Shown here piece after piece: positions 47,756 through 60,659 of a stretch of 64,000 bases of DNA. Numbering within the stretch: the first letter of the stretch is position 1; every line of letters begins with the position of its first letter. The notes under the pieces are model-generated. The model saw nothing but the letters and a program-made list of their open reading frames with translations, searched no databases and was not told where the DNA came from. Made by a program: the position numbers and the translations under genes. Source of the stretch: Eucommia ulmoides (taxonomy: Eukaryota; Streptophyta; Magnoliopsida; Garryales; Eucommiaceae); NCBI GenBank assembly GCA_016647705.1, contig CM028339.1:16448803-16512802 (forward strand), in the 5' to 3' direction.

Positions 47756-48214
47756 TGATGTTGCAAAAAAAATATCCAACACGTGTTACTGCTCCGCACG
47801 TGCCAGAAACATTTACGCTTTCCTCCTATTACATGCAAAACCGTAAATTCTAACGGGGGACACCGATGTGGTGTCGACCAAAGAACCTCCAGCGTGAGAA
47901 TAAGTTAATCTGGTATATGAAAAAAGTTGTACACAGATTGAATCGTAAAAGTTACCAGTGATATCTACCCTTTTTATAGGCTTAGAAATATGTAGCCGTT
48001 ACTTAGAGAGATCGCCAACTCATTGATACCCTCCTTATGGGGGCTGTTAGTCTTACTCAGAAGACCACCGAAGCTAACACCCAAGTAGGCCTGTCATGCT
48101 TCAGTTGAGGTAACCCATTGGGTCTTGTCTATTCCGGATCAAGTTTCATACCCGATTCAACTCGTTTAAGGCTAAATGCCTATATCAGGAATGAGTGGAA
48201 GTTTTCTCATATCA
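47756..48214 (-). repeat. 5' LTR of element B
   Basis: 459 bp. On the minus strand it starts TGATATGAGAAAACTTCC and ends CAACATCA. It is clearly homologous to the 657-bp LTR of C (GGGGGACACCGATGTGGTG, GGGAATAAGTTAAT-type blocks) but shorter. Confidence 0.8.
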
Positions 48215-50202
48215 AATTGAAATTGCGTTTGTAGTATATATAATTTTAATTCAATACGTTATCTTTGAATATTCTTGTAGTTAGTTCATGATACTTCGTT
48301 CAAGTATATTAATTTTGAGAAAAAAATTGTTAAGGGTTTGTTATTTAGTTTCTCAACAAAATTCTAAATTAACGAATCAAAATATCTTCAACGATCGAAT
48401 AATAAAACGTGTTTTAAATGTAAAATATGCGATATTTTATATTTTAGATTATATAGAATTTAATTCGATACATTAATCTTTAATATTCTATAATGAATTC
48501 AAATACAATAACTAACTATATAATATTTAAAATTAATGTATTGATAGTTAAGCACAGTGTGTGCGCGCGCATATATGTATGTATATACTCCAAAAAAATT
48601 TAAGCTAACTTCTCGTGACCCTCTCATTTTTGTTTGATAAATTTTGTAGATTAAAAAATAATATTATCTTAGGTGTTGTTAGCGCTCCCCGCAAATACAG
48701 AATCAAATTTCGAATGCGAAATGTATTTGCAATCACGTCAAACTCTTTGAATACCACATGGCCATGGCCATGTCACATGTTTAATTTTGATCTCAAATTT
48801 TTGGCACAAGTGATGGCCGGATTACCCACGACTGAGTCAATCGCGCTATTGTTCCTAGACAACATGATGTCAAAACAACCCAATGCAGACTCACGCACTA
48901 GAAACAATATGAATATGCATAGATTTACAGTCTAAAAACCAACCTTATTTTATGAATCACCCAAAATAAGAGAACACACACTATATTATGGTTAAGAGTT
49001 GCAGGAATAATAATCACTCTCTGCTGAACCCAACACACAAATCTGAAATACATATATATAAGCAAAAAAGATAGTTCACACCCTCAACTGCTAGGAACAT
49101 GCTAAACTGTTGGACAAATGGTTAAACATGACTACATGACGGTTACTTAAGCAATTTTCTGGTCAGCATCATTAACTGCCCCTACATGCCAGACACATGT
49201 CCCTAAACTACCTATACACAACCAATTTTCGCATATTGGTTAAGTACCAGCAACGCTAGTTGCTCTGCTAACTCTATTTGTTCCGTTGCATTTTTGTTGC
49301 GTTATTGCGCCCAACAATTCACCATGCCATATACATATTTTTTAATCAGTATGCACCGTTGTGCCCAAAAGTATGTCATGTCTCCCATGTGACTATGATT
49401 AGAACATGGCGTTGTACCCAAGTTCTATTTGCCTTGCTTTGATCCCGTTTTGTCGCACCCATGAAATCCAATCCTAATATTGTGCCTAGGATTGTCCTGC
49501 AACATATGCTAACACCGCCAATGTGCACCAACATTGCCCAGTGACGCATCATTTTTCCAACACATGCCCAACTTTTTGTTCCAACACCGCCCAATTCCCA
49601 CAAGCATTATCTAATGATGCTCCATTTTTCCAACGCATGGCGCCGCATGTTGACATTTGTTGTCTTGACTCTATGCCAAGATCTTTCCAGATGCCATGTC
49701 ATACCCATGGTACAGATCCTATCATTGTGCCTAGGATCTCCTTGATCTTAGCTTAGCAACGTTCAACGACTATTGATGTTGCCCCACGACGCCCTTGTCT
49801 GCCAAAGTGACATGCCTTGATTTATGCCTCAAACCGATATTATTGGGTAAGTCTTACTCTAAGCTTTCCACCAAGTTATGTCTTATACCTTCTCTTGGTG
49901 TGCCAATGTCCCTTAGCACATCTATATACCTTGCTACGTTGAGGGTCTAGAGGGAGAGACACCCACTTATATTTTATGCAATATAATCAAGTGACAACAA
50001 TAGACATCAAAATTTCTGAGGAGTCATAAAGGAGTCAAAGGTGGACCTCCGCCTAAGGTTGAATCCTTGGCTTAGCCGCATGCCTATGTTTTATGTCACA
50101 TTATCCCAACTTGGCACCACAGCACCCACGTTTTGCTAATCGATGCTTGTCCTTGCCCAATATTCACGTAAGTTTGAACTTTGGTTAACCTCTATGCCTA
50201 TT

Positions 50203-50345
50203 TTGTACCAACGCCATCGTTAGGTGTCGCGTGTACCACGTTCAGTTAGAAATATGCACCAAGTCCATGACTTTTTGTACCATCGCATTCGTTTAGTGTC
50301 GCATGCACCACGTTCGGTTAAAAAGTGCATCAAGTCCATGTCATC
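50203..50345. repeat. Two-copy direct repeat of about 72 bp
   Basis: TTTGTACCAACGCCATCG and TTTGTACCATCGCATTCG begin two adjacent diverged copies. Both continue through GTGTCGC, ACCACGTTC and ACCAAGTCCATG-like words. Confidence 0.75.
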
Positions 50346-50824
50346 TTATTCTTCCAGTATTGTTAGGGGCTAATAGCCATCCACCAAGCCGCAATACTTA
50401 CCGTTATTATTATTTTCGTTTTGGGGGGAAGAAGGTGTTTTTTTTAATGTAATTTTAACATCTTTTTTAAAAAAATTAGTAAAACTTAAACCATGTAAAT
50501 TCTTTCATTTTTCTGTTTCCAGCGGCCTTCAACATTCATTCTATAGAAACAAAAAGATGAAATAATGTGGAAGAATGTTATTATTATTACTATTATTATT
50601 ATTATAAGGTTTTGTATTTTGAATTTTTATTTATTTTTTAGTTTTTATTAACTTATATTGTTCTAATTAATTTAAATAATGATATCGAATAAAAATTCAT
50701 CACCGATTAATATTAACTAAATGCATTCAATTTAGTTGATGTTAATTAAAAAATTAAAAAGAAAGAGAGAAAAAATAATAAGTGAAATTATTTTAAGAAA
50801 AATCTAGTAATTGTTTTTTTTTTA

Positions 50825-50840
50825 GGGGGGGGGGGGGGGG
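50825..50840 (+). repeat. G16 homopolymer
   Basis: Sixteen G residues preceded by a T tract. Confidence 0.85.
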
Positions 50841-52329
50841 TTTCACTAAAAAAACGTCATTTTTATTTTCCGCAATAAACAATATCTTTATAAAAAGAAA
50901 ATACAAAAAAAGGTTAGCAAACAAGTGGTTAACTTTAGAAAATAAATAGTTGAAGTGGATAAAAAGGGAGTTGGGGAACATCATGTCAAGATTAGATGAG
51001 GCAATGGCAAAGCTAAAACTAAATCTTGGCCATTACACGCTATACCATCTATATTCATTTCACACTTTGACCTCAACCATATATTTATATATTATTTTTC
51101 GCAAAAATGACCCCTTTTTCTTCCCGCTTAGCCAGCCATTCTTTTTTATCAAAACTACAAACTCAACTCAACAATTATCTTTTATGGTCTCATTTGCCCT
51201 TATTAAAATGTTGCTATTTTTCATTCTCGATCAAGCAACATTTTCATTTATATGCATACCTTAATTTGCAAAGTGGTTACCATATGTGTTTACAAGAAAA
51301 AATACTTCTAAATTATCTGATATTATCTTAAATATATTCACTGTTTTCGTCATCAAATTATACATAAATAATCTCCGTGTCACTGTCTTTAAAATAAGAT
51401 GTCAATCGTTTTTGTACAGCATTGACTAGAAATTCATGTTATATTCAACATATTAAGCAAGACAAAAATAAATCGTTACATTTGTTTGTTGATGTTACAT
51501 ATAATATAAACTGTTTGTGAAATATGGTATATGTCTTTCGCTAAACACGCAATTATAACCCTTGTCTTTTGTTTGGAGGTTGAATATAACATTTTCTTTT
51601 TTTTCGATCATTAGATACATGTTATATTCAAAATGGTATGTGTTACATATAACATAAACTAAAATTAAACTTCCAAAATTACCATTTAAAAAAAAATTAA
51701 TTAACCCATTGATATAATATACCCAAATTAAAAATACATACCCATACCCACGGGAGTCTCTCTTTTTCTCTATATCTCTCTCCCTCTCTTCCTCTATTTT
51801 AGCTTCACCAGCACTACCGACCACTAGCTCGTGCCGCCACCACCGGTCACCACTAATCCTTGCAACACCACACAACGCCACCATCACCATCATATCCGCA
51901 GCGTCATTAGCAAACACCATATCCACCACGCCATCATCACCCACCCCGAGACCCCAGATCTATAGGAAGTCTCTATCTCTCTGGGCACACCGTGTGCCAC
52001 TACCAGATTTCGTTCGAATCTGGCAAGATACGGCCATAACAACCACGAATTATTGTTCTATCATTGCATTACCACCGTACAGCCATCGAATAGAGCATTT
52101 TCATTTTGGTCACCAAAAAGATCATTTTCGAATTAGGCCACCAGTCAAATCTCTGTATCTATCTTAACATCTGGACCATCTCTGAAAGATCGTTCTTTTT
52201 TCTTTATAGTTTTTTGTGATTTAAATTTTAAGATCTATTTTAGTTTATGTCCAAATAAAATTTTATATATATATATATATTTTGGTGTTACTACTTGTAT
52301 AATTTTGATAGTTCCCATTGATTTTTTTG

Positions 52330-52990
52330 TTCATTTGGTGGTGGCGGCTGTGGCGGTAATAAATATTTAATGTAGTGTTGGTTGTAGCGAATATTTATTA
52401 TCGTGGTGGTAGTAAGAGTAGTGGTAGTGAATATTTGTTGTAATGATGGGAGGTAATAGTGAATATTTGACATAATGGTAAGGTGATAGGAACGTTTGTT
52501 CTAGTGGTGACGGTGGTGATAGTGAATGTTTGCTCTGGTAATGGCGGTGGAGTTAGTCAATGTTTGTTGTGGTGGTGGGTGGTGATAGTGAATGTTTTGT
52601 TGTGGTGGTGGTGGTGATAGGTTGTGGTGGAGATGATAGTCAACGTTAGTTGTAATGGTGACAGTGATAATTTTATTTATTTGTTTGTTTGTTATGGTGA
52701 TGGGATGGTAGTTGTGGTGGTAATCAAAATTTGTGGCAATGATGAATGTTTGTTGTGCTGGCAGCTATGATAATGAATGTTTATTGTGTGGCAGCGGTGA
52801 TAATAAATGTTTGGTGTGGTGGTAATATTGGTGAATATTTATTGTGGTGGTGAATAGTTATTATGTAACAGTGGCAGTAGATGATGGTGACAGTGGTAAT
52901 TTTGATGCAATGAAGAGTGTGTTCGGTGGTTGTGATAGTGATTAGTTGTTGTGGTTGCAGTGGTAATAATAAAAGGTTGGTATGGTGGTG
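52330..52990 (+). repeat. Degenerate GTG-rich minisatellite
   Basis: A long G/T-rich stretch of variable units of about 35-50 bp built from GTGAATGTTTGTTGTGGTGG and GGTGGTGATA words. It ends about 50 bp before the 3' LTR of element C. Not coding. Confidence 0.85.
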
Positions 52991-53045
52991 ACTATTTATT
53001 GTGGGAAAAAATTGATTGATTTGTCATGGAATATTATGTATTTTT

Positions 53046-53702
53046 TGATGCTACCGGAAATTCTCAACACATACAAATGGCTTCTCACGTGCCAAAAACC
53101 TTTATAATTTCCTCCGTAAACCTACAAAACTGTTTAGTTCTAGGGGGGACACCGGTGTAGTATCGGGCAAAGAACATCTGGCATGGGAATAAGTTAATAC
53201 GATAATGGAGAAAGCTAATATGTAGATTGAATCATCAGAAATAAACAATGATACCTTCACTTTATATAGGCTCGGTTATTCTCTGCCGCTTCCTTGGTGA
53301 GGTCGCCCGTTATGTGATCCGCTTCTAACAACTAGAAAGATAACCACAATGTTCTCCCATTATCTAGAGAGAGATCTCTGTAACATACTCCATTAATCAT
53401 GGGTCGTTACAGTCAACAAGTTTTAACGTTTTTCATGCACATGGGAAACAATCAGGATGGGTTGACCTATTCATTCCTTGGACTTGAACACCATGGGCTT
53501 CGATCTGCCCATTAATGGGCCTCTTCATGAGGCTTATTTGATCGATACAGTGGACTGTTGAAGTCCTTACTCAGATGGGCTTATTATTCTTCGGCCCAGA
53601 TAACACATTGGGTCTATTTGTTCTGGATCGGATTACTGACCCGATCTGACCCGTTAAGGCTCCATACCTATGCCAGTTGTGAGCAGGAGTTTTCCCATAT
53701 CA
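53046..53702 (-). repeat. 3' LTR of element C
   Basis: 657 bp. On the minus strand it starts TGATATGGGAAAACTCC and ends GCATCA. A purine-rich AAAAGATAGGACGAAAAA lies immediately before it on the minus strand, a plausible polypurine tract. Confidence 0.85.
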
Positions 53703-53851
53703 TTTTTCGTCCTATCTTTTGTGATAATTCAAGGAAAGAAAAACGAAAGATCACTTCCATTTCATGTAAGTTCTCATTTTCCCCGAATCCTCTGGTTACT
53801 TTGCTTTTTCTTCGCATTCTCTATTTCAATTATTGCTTGTGTTGCCCTAGG

Positions 53852-56336
53852 ATGTCATTGAGTCAATTGAATAGTCTTGTCGAGGCTGGTTTGTTATTGA
53901 ATCCCCTTGCGGAGCAAACGAAGGCAACTCAGGTTGCTCAACCCTCTAATCCCTCATAAAACTGGGAAGATCATGGGGCGAGCAAGGTTCCACAGGAATG
54001 GCTGGTGCTATTTAGAGAACAGTACGACATTCATTCGTTTGTGTCGAATAGGGTTCCGTCTGAAGACGAATGTCCTTACAATACCAAGGAGGATAAAATA
54101 TGCCTCTTTTTGTAGATGTTTGAGTATGGGCTCATTCTTCCCTTTACTCCCTATCTTCGCAATCTTTTCCATCAACTAGAGATAACTCCTGCCCAATTAA
54201 CCCCTAACAGTTTTCATCAAATCATGGGAGCCATTGACCTTGCGCAAGAAAATGAAATATCCATTTCTGTAAATACAATTAGAGGTATAGGACACCTCAA
54301 ACTCCTTCCCAATCTTGGGAGATATTATTACACCTTCCCCAAGAAATTTTCTTTCCTTACTAACCTTCTAGTTAAAGTAAGAAACTAGCAACAGTGGCAA
54401 CTAGCAACAATGGCATCTCTTCTTCTCGAGTGATTGGGAGTTCTCTCCTAAGGAAGTGGAGCAACCCTCCATTGTGCCGAGGCGCTTCAATACCCCAAGT
54501 AATTACCCTAGTTATTTCCTTAACGATTTGATTTTTTTGAAATTTCGTTCAAGTGATTTTGATGTCTTTTCTAGGGTCTGTGGTGCAGGTAAGAGAGCTT
54601 GCAAAAGTCTTAGCCTCACAACTAGAATCGATGAGGAATTGAGAAGATTATTGGTATCAGCAGAGTACTCCTACAAAGTCTTGACTTACCGCCCATTTAG
54701 CAGAACAGAAATGGATGTTTTTCAATTTGAAAAACTAGCCGAGCTGTAAATTGGAAGAAAGAGAAAAAGTCTTGTGAAAAAGTCTTCCATGCCAACTGGG
54801 CAGTCATAATCTCAACCCGTCGCTGCTACTGCGAGACCGACAACTAGCTATGCAATGGATCCTTTTGCTACATTGGAGGTCAGCCATCCAATTCAGCCAG
54901 CTGTTCAACCCCCTGCTAATCCTCAACCTACTGTTCCAGAGATTACTAAATCTGAGGAGGATTTCCAGCCTTTAAAGCATTCATAGGCACAAAGTGATTT
55001 CAGTGACGGTCCCAACCATCCCAACTCCTACCCCTGCAAAGGTCAGAGATCCAGTGTCTACTACAAGGATGATTGTTGACCACGCTATTGTAGAGCCTTC
55101 ATTAGTCAATCGCCAACCTCTTTAGACGTCAGCTTCCAGCCGTGGGACATCAAGTGGCCGAGGTATAACCAAACAACAAATGAGCCAGCTGATACACGAG
55201 GTTGGCCTTTCAGTTCCAAGTCGTTGTGCCATCTTCGACAACGCCATCAAATTTCTGTACGAGAGGTCCTGAAGTAAAGGCAGAAAAATGACTAAAGGCC
55301 ACAATAAGGCTGAGCTATTCAGGATGCTTATATGTGCACTCCTTCATGTAACTGTAGTTCTTCTTTGTTAAGCTCAGTGTTTTCTTCAAACTGTTTTATT
55401 GTTTCCTTATTGCTTGATTTCTTAATATAAAGTATCTATGTATCGTCTACTCTGGCCAGTAATGGTGATAATGTAAATAAGTTAGATGCCCAACTCATGC
55501 ATCAACTAACTGAGTCCAGCAAGCTGGAGGGGAACATTCGTGCTTTACAAGAGCAGAAGCTCAGTCTTGAGACAGACCTAACACTGGTGAGGTCTTTCCA
55601 AGAGAAGTACGAGATGGAGCTGCGTTCTGCTAATGAGTAGACGGAAGTGCAGCAGAAAAGCAACGAGCTCTATTTCTCAGAGAACGGTAAGCTCCAGGCA
55701 GAGAACACTATCTTGAGAGGAGATAACTCGTCCTTGAGGGATGAAGTTCGTACTTTGACTAAGGATATCAGCTCAGCTCGCCTAACAATCGATCAAGATA
55801 TTGATCTCAAGGCTAAGGATGTTGTCTTTCAGGTTAGAGATGATGCACTTTGAGAAAATGAGAATGCCATTCAGTAATTGCAGACTGAGAAAGACCGCCT
55901 AATGACTGAGCTGGAACATAAGAAGATAAAATCCACCGACCAAGTGCAAGAAGTTGAGAGGCTGTCAGCCGAGCTTGCAGTCAAAGTAAAAGAGTCTGAG
56001 CTATCAATCAATGAGCTTTAGGCTGAATTCAAGAAGAGATTTGGACGGATTTAGTTGGTGGGCTTTGACTTCTGCTGACGGAGAGTGTCAGAGGAGCATC
56101 CAGACTTAGATCTCACATTCTTGGAAGATGAGCTAAGAAATGAACTTGAGGGAGAAAACACGACTGATGGCAAAAAATAACTTGCTGAAGAAGAAAAGAC
56201 CTTATCCATACCAACTACAGATGTTCCTACACTGAGCTCAATTTCAATCCTGGTTGATCGGCTTGCTGCAAGCTCAGCTCAAGTCCTGGCTCAAGCTCCA
56301 TCAGTTGACATTGCTACCATGCCGATGTCAGACTAA
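53852..56336 (+). pseudogene. aORF1 of element C
   Basis: Starts MSLSQLNSLVEAG and ends with TAA at 56,334-56,336 after ATMPMSD. The Transposase_28-like domain at 54,116-54,390 is the clearest of the three copies: EYGLILPFTPYLRNLFHQLE, ITPAQLTPNSFHQIMGAIDL, then TFPKKFSFLTNLLVKVRN. The middle is Pro/Thr-rich with a GRGITKQQMSQLIHEVGLS motif. A long coiled coil follows (55,500-56,030: ALQEQKLSLETDLTLVRSF, GKLQAENTILRGDNSSLRDE), then an acidic tail. It holds many in-frame stops and at least one frameshift. Expression would have to start in or near the 3' LTR on the opposite strand from gag-pol. Function unknown. Confidence 0.7.
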
Positions 56337-56705
56337 CTAAATGTCATTGATCAAAGCGCCACTCTTTGAACTGTCCTCCTATCTTTCATTTCTTTTTTTG
56401 ACGTCTGTAATTAATTTGGGTAATGATACATTTTTTTATCGTCATGACCTATTTAAAACAGTAGCCGTCATTTAAATCTTGAAAATGCACTGTGATTATT
56501 ACGGTATGCAATCTGTCAGCACTCGTCATTCATGCACTTAATACAAGTTTTTTGACATTTTAATTTCTTCTCTCTCTTTATTTGTTTATCTATTTAAAGT
56601 CAAACCAAGCGTTGATTATTTCTTCACAAATCCAGGCGCTTCCATTTCTTTAATCTTGCATTCTTGAGTTCTTCATTTTTCTTTTTCAAACTTTCTGTGA
56701 TCATA

Positions 56706-57165
56706 GCGTCTACTTCATGGCCAGCACCTTCCTCTTTTGAGGAAATCCAGTTCGAAAGGTAGAAAGAGATAGAACTGGGAGAATATTTTCATGCCTTAAT
56801 GCAGCAGGCCAAGACAGCTAGAGAATATCACTTTTGTTTTCATGCCTTAGAGGAAGCCACTCTTGTTTTCTTTGCCATGGAAACGGCGAACTTTTGTGCC
56901 ATCTCTCATCTTCATGAGCTCAAGGAGGAGTTGAGGAAATTTGTAAGGAGCAAGTGTGACTTGGCTACCGATTTCCATCACCATAAGCTCTTTATTGACC
57001 CCTATTAAGGAAAAACGGTACAAACTCCTAGAGAAAAATGAGACGAAGAAGGCCAAAATTCAAGAATTGATCAACAAGCTCAACAAATATGAGGAACATG
57101 CCTTCTATTTCTCCAACTCAGATTCGGAAGATCTGGATTTGCCTACTTCTCCTGTGTTGGAATGA
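56706..57165 (+). pseudogene. aORF2 of element C
   Basis: Homologous to 32,567-33,028 in B. The start codon position now reads ATA. It contains IELGEYFHALMQQAKTARE, then FCAISHLHELKEEL and, after a frameshift near 57,000, IQELINKLNKYEEHAFYFSN followed by SDSEDLDLP. Similarity to B extends across nearly all of it. No known domain. Confidence 0.55.
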
Positions 57166-57879
57166 AGCCACCCTCAGCCCAGTTTAATGAAGAAACAATC
57201 TTCTTTTCTTTTTTGTTTTTGCTTTTGAAATAACAGTCTTTTCTATTCTTGAGCTTTTTTTTTTTTTTTCTTTTGGTAACCATGTACCCCTCTTCCTTTT
57301 GATAATATGAAAACAGGTTTCTTGATTTTGTCTGTGTTGTGTTGCTGTGTGTTTGATTGCCTGTGTTGCCCTCCTATCGACCCTTCTTCATAATTTGATT
57401 AGAAACTTAAGCTAGTTATGAATTAATATCAAGAGTTTAAGCAGCAAGTAAAACATTTGACTTACAAACTTAGTCATAATAATCAGCATCATAATCATGC
57501 AGGGTAATCAAATGTACCATCATTTTTCTCAAGATATTATCCAGTCTTAAACTCATAAGTTTTCTGGATTTTGCATCTCGATTGAGTTGGAAGCTTATAA
57601 AGATTTGCATGAGTTTATTGTCGATCGTTTAACCAATACTGATTTTCTTTATTTGCAAGACTAGAAGTTACAAATGGCAAACTGATTCTGCACTATGCAG
57701 AATGAGCAGTGTTGATCATGGCTGGGTCTTTCTATTTTGTTCTCCTTGTGTGAGCTGTCCTACCATTCTTTTTTGCTGGTGTTATGTACATAAGCCGATT
57801 TGCCTTAATCATTACAATCAATCCAAGTTGAGATACTCAATTATTTGGAGTAAACTTAGTTTCATAAAGTATGTGGAGA

Positions 57880-58390
57880 ATGAGTAAGCTAGTCAGTCTG
57901 CCCATTTAAGTATGAGGAGACCGATCTGCTCTGCTCATGCTGAACTGAGATGCTCAATGGTAATGAGTAAATTGACCTACTCTGTTCATTTGTGAATGAG
58001 TAAACAGATCAGCTCTGCTCTTTTGAGCTGAGGTGCTCAGTTTGTGTTGAGCTAAGATTCTTAGTTGTATTGAGTAAATTGACCTGCTCTACTCATTTGT
58101 GAATGAGTAAATAGATCAGTTTTGCTCTTCTGAGCTGAGGTGCTCAGTTTGTGCTGAGCTGAGATGCTCAGTTGTATTGAGTAAACTGACCTACTCTACT
58201 CATTTGTGAATGAGTAAACAGATCAGTTCTACTCTTTCTAAGCTAAGGTCCTCAATTTGTGCTGAGATGAGATGCTCAGTTGTATTGAGTAAACTGACAA
58301 GCTCTGCTCATTTGTGAATGAGTAAACAGATCAGCTCTGCTCTTTCTAAGCTAAGGTGTTCAGTTTGTGCTGAGCTGGGGTCTCACACTT
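57880..58390. repeat. 107-bp satellite array between aORF2 and pol of element C
   Basis: About four units at a 107-bp period (TGTGAATGAG landmark at 57,991, 58,098, 58,205 and 58,313). The units contain GAGCTGAGGTGCTCAG and GAGTAAACTGAC words. Same location as the 75-bp array of B, but a different unit. Confidence 0.92.
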
Positions 58391-58559
58391 AGCTTCAATT
58401 CACTAAATATGGCAGACTTGATATAAGCATAGTATTGCAATAATAAATGTCGCAAAAATTGATAGAGAGAAATTTTTTTTGCTCTTATTCAAAGAATGTG
58501 TCTCAAAAAGAGAAAACTTCAAAATATTTAACGAAAGACAAGAATCAGAAAATTCATAC

Positions 58560-59725
58560 AAAATACTTTCATAGGTGAGAGATGTTCCAAGGCCTGGGGA
58601 TCGCTACGGTATCAAGATATTCTAGCCAATAGGTTCCTGGTCTGTTCACCTTGGTAACTCGGTAAGGACATTCCTAGTTAAAAGCTAGTTTTCCTAAGCG
58701 AGCTCCTAAGCGATGAGGCATTACTCTCCAAAGTACCAGGTCTCCTACTGCGAAGTGTCTCGGACACACTACATGATTGAACATTCGTACCATCCTTGAC
58801 TTGTAAGTTGTCATCCTCATTGACGCCCTGTCACGTCTCTCTTCCAACTAGTCCATTTCTTCTCATATGGCTTTTTTATTCTGCACTAGATTGATTGTAC
58901 CATCTCGTCTTCACGATAACCCTATCTCTACTGGAACAACAACTTTAGTTCAATAAGTCATGGAAAAAGGTGTCTCACCTGTGGTAGATGTATGAGTTGT
59001 TCGATATGCCCACAACACTCCAGGGAGATTTTCAACCCACTTTCCTTTGGCGTCATCCAGTCATTTCTTGAGTGGCTCCTTGATGGAATAGTTTGTCACT
59101 ACTGCTTGTCCATTAGCTTATGGGTACGCCGGGCTAAATGTACGGTGTTGAATCTTCAGTTCGTCATACATTCATCCAACTTTGTCGCCGGTGAAAGGTG
59201 TTCCATTATCATAAATGAGTACTATAGGAATGTCAAAACGACATATGATATTCTTCCAAAAAAAGTTCTTCACTTCGTTCTCCCCCACAGTTGCAAACGC
59301 TTTAGCTTTGACCCACTTGGTGAAGTAATCAATAACCACCAATAGGTACTTCTTGTTTTCTAGTGCTGGAGTAAACGGTCCTAGCACGTCCATCCCTATT
59401 GAACAAATGGCCATGGGCTGGTTATCAGTGTTTGTTGTTGAGCTAGAACCTTAATGTCATTAGAGAACCGCTGACATTTGTCATATTTCTTGACGTATTC
59501 TTGTGCATCAACGCATATTGTTGGCCAGTAGTACCCCACTCTTAGTGCTTTGTGAACCAAGGTCTTCCCTCCTATATGATTTTCACAAACCCCTTCATGT
59601 ATCTTTTGTAAGACATACATAGCTTCCTTTGGGCCTAAATAAATTTGTAAAGGATGGGAAAAAAAATGTTTATACAATTTATCGTTAGTCAGTACATACG
59701 TTGATACTTTGTATAAAACTCTCAT
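58560..59725 (-). pseudogene. Element C integrase
   Basis: In minus-strand order: the H2C2 zinc-binding domain (YVLQKIHEGVCENHIGG, KKYDKCQRF, with the first Cys of the pair changed to Tyr) and the catalytic core (GMDVLGPF, VVIDYFTKWVKA, IYDNGTPFTGD, then NGQAVVTN, where the usual Glu reads Val). Then come GVLWAYRTTHTSTTGETPFS and a decayed C-terminal domain. Stops occur at 59,170 and at many later points. Confidence 0.85.
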
Positions 59726-59999
59726 AGCAGAGTCCTTGTCTCCTGGTAAGATCCCTTCTTTGAGATAACGAATGAGATGAGTTCTCTAGTCTTCTTTTTT
59801 ATCCAGCTAACCAATTCATGCACAATGGTTAACTTGTGCTATTATAGATGGTTGTTCAAGGAACTCCATCAGTTTAGACCGCTGATCAGGTCCAAATATA
59901 GAAGCTAATACCTACAAAGCATCTACCTTCATGTTTTCATCTCTTGGGATGGCTGCAAACTTGCAACTCTGGAGTGTGGAGATTAACTATTTCATATTT

Positions 60000-60650
60000 T
60001 CAACATAAAAGCGCAATATTTCTTCATTTATGGTGAACATTCCATTAATCTAATTAACCACCAATTGGGAGTCTGACTGCACTTCCAGATACTGGGCTCC
60101 TAACTCTTTGGCAAGAGTCAAGTCAATGATTACTATCTCATATTCTACTTCATTGTTGGAAGTTCGAAAATCAATCTGCACTGTCTTTTCAAGCTGATCT
60201 ATTTCGGGTGTTTGTAGGACTATACCTACACCACACCCCTTCACGTCTGAAGCATCGTTAACTCATAGCTTCCGTGGCATAGCTAACTGATCATGGCACT
60301 CTCCATCTTCTGCTACCATTTCGGCTGGAGGAGTCAGTTCAACAATGAAATCTGCTAAGTCTTGCCCTTTAATTGCGGCTCTGGGTTTGTACTTGATGAA
60401 AAATTCACCAAGTTCTACAGCCCATTTCATGAGACGTCTAGAAGCCTCTGGTTTGTGCATTACAACTCGGAGTGGGTATGAGGTCAGCACGTTGATCACG
60501 TATGCTTGTTATAGACTGGTCTTTGCCCTCCTGCGTGATCTTTTATCAGTGCGGCACTTACTGCCATAGGCGTAACTGCCAAATAAAAATAGAGTTATTC
60601 CCTAGGGAGTACTTTTGCCAGCATCTCAACAGAGCCTAAGTAGTCCTTGA
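60000..60650 (-). pseudogene. Element C RNase H regions
   Basis: Connection region (YPLRVVMHKPEASRRLMKWA, then KYKPRAAIKGQDLADFIVEL) followed by the second RNase H (GCGVGIVLQTPE, NNEVEYEIVIIDLTLAKEL, SDSQLVVN). The first RNase H upstream is heavily decayed. A dual RNase H is a hallmark of Tat-lineage elements. Confidence 0.82.
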
Positions 60651-60659
60651 TGGATTGTA

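Larger units (their letters stand above)
29829..48214 (-). mobile_element. Element B: Tat-type Ty3/gypsy retrotransposon, split by element D
   Basis: Plus-strand order is: 3' LTR stub, aORF1 and aORF2 (plus strand), 75-bp satellite array, integrase to gag (minus strand), primer-binding site, 5' LTR. The 8,471-bp element D splits the second RNase H region, and without it B is about 9.9 kb. Its layout and proteins match C closely, so both belong to one family. Tat-lineage features are the gag motif YCGFHRGHGHDTNDC, the second RNase H and the additional antisense ORFs. Most of the 3' LTR is gone. Confidence 0.85.
48215..53045. other. Unassigned repeat-rich DNA between elements B and C
   Basis: No gene was recognised. 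48,215-48,650 is AT-rich. 48,660-50,400 has the texture of a decayed LTR or other dispersed repeat. It includes a TATATAAGC motif near 49,059 and a duplicated segment of about 72 bp at 50,203-50,345. 50,400-51,750 is AT-rich and contains a G16 run. 51,750-52,000 is C/T-rich, then AT-rich again to 52,320. The open frames here are short and without domains. Confidence 0.45.

Noticed and set aside
48615..48935. 106-residue plus-strand open frame
   Set aside because: No recognisable domain, sits in unassigned repeat-like DNA, no supporting gene structure.
51495..51944. 149-residue minus-strand open frame with a GERERD-like charged stretch
   Set aside because: The charged part comes from a TCTC-rich tract and the remainder is AT-rich. 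No domain was recognised.
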